Assembly (NCBI GenBank): GCA_030146605.1
Contig: JASLBO010000439.1
Span: 1-7,572, forward strand
Direction: 5' to 3'
Source of the DNA: Sphingomonas sp.
Lineage (GTDB): Bacteria > Pseudomonadota > Alphaproteobacteria > Sphingomonadales > Sphingomonadaceae
DNA length: 7,572 nt
In this document: in pieces, positions 7,290 through 7,572 of the stretch
How positions within the stretch are numbered: position 1 is the first letter of the stretch
Layout of the letters: each line of letters starts with the position of its first letter
Program-made: the position numbers and the translations under genes
The notes under the pieces: model-generated
Database searches by the model: none
The model's input: the letters and a program-made list of their open reading frames with translations, nothing else
What the model was told of the DNA's origin: nothing

Positions 7290-7572
7290 GTGCGCGTCGA
7301 GCAGCTGTGGAGCAATGCCCGACTGGCCACGCTGCGCGGCGATTTGCCGGGGCTCGGCGTGGTGGAGGATGGCGTGATCGCCGCCGCGGGCGGCGACATC
7401 GTCTATGCCGGCCCGCGCGCGGACGCCCCGCGTTTCGAAGCCGAAACCGCCCATGATATCGCAGGCCGCTGGATCACCCCCGGGTTGATCGATTGCCACA
7501 CCCACCTTGTTTACGCAGGCAATCGCGCCCGCGAGTTCGAGCTGCGGCTCGAAGGCGCAAGCTATGAGGCGA
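7290..7572 (+). CDS. hutI: HutI, imidazolonepropionase (5' part, cut by window edge)
   Basis: HutI hydrolyses 4-imidazolone-5-propanoate to N-formimidoyl-L-glutamate, the substrate of HutF encoded on the other strand. Only 94 codons and one further base are present; the family is usually about 400 residues, so roughly a quarter is seen. The N-terminal beta-sandwich segment ([27 protein letters not shown]) leads into [20 protein letters not shown], where His70 and His72 are the first two metal ligands of the amidohydrolase fold and Arg79 lies in the substrate loop. [13 protein letters not shown] is a near-signature HutI stretch. The start is GTG with a strong ribosome site. The gene diverges from hutF-hutC and shares the probable HutC operator at 7224-7239. 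The rest of the hut operon (hutH, hutU, hutG) probably follows but is not in view. Confidence 0.96.
   Translation, partial: MRVEQLWSNARLATLRGDLPGLGVVEDGVIAAAGGDIVYAGPRADAPRFEAETAHDIAGRWITPGLIDCHTHLVYAGNRAREFELRLEGASYEA

Overview
The window is GC-rich DNA with strong G/C third-position bias. It most resembles an alphaproteobacterium, probably a sphingomonad-type organism. That placement rests on base composition, the style of the Ca-binding secreted protein and the hutC-hutF / hutI arrangement; it is inference and I had no database search. Four genes can be supported, one of them cut by the right edge.

Layout: positions 1-393 hold no convincing gene. Positions 394-5067 (+) are one giant, very acidic, apparently cysteine-free secreted protein of 1557 residues. 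From N to C it has fifteen RTX-type calcium-binding nonapeptides, five cadherin-like/VCBS domains of about 100 residues, a parallel beta-helix region of about 700 residues, and a short tail ending in an acidic residue plus four hydrophobic residues. It has no Sec signal peptide. The simplest reading is a type I (ABC-exporter) secreted adhesin or surface protein, but its ligand and its exporter cannot be seen here. A perfect palindromic hairpin (5084-5109) separates it from the convergent hut genes.

Positions 5118-7195 (-) carry hutF (formimidoylglutamate deiminase) followed by hutC (GntR-family histidine-utilisation repressor), overlapping by four bases. Diverging from them, hutI (imidazolonepropionase) starts at 7290 (+) and runs off the window. 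The 94-base gap between hutF and hutI contains a 16-bp inverted repeat, AAATGT-ATAG-ACATTT, that looks like the HutC operator controlling both directions.

Together the three hut genes show histidine degradation by the five-step route: HutI makes N-formimidoyl-glutamate and HutF deiminates it to N-formylglutamate, which HutG would then hydrolyse. HutC would repress the cluster until urocanate appears. hutH, hutU and hutG are expected outside the window, probably beyond 7572. The secreted protein and the hut genes converge and show no evident functional link. I found no CRISPR array, tRNA, rRNA, insertion sequence or clearly new defence or mobile system. The most unusual object is the giant protein with its RTX block at the N-terminus.
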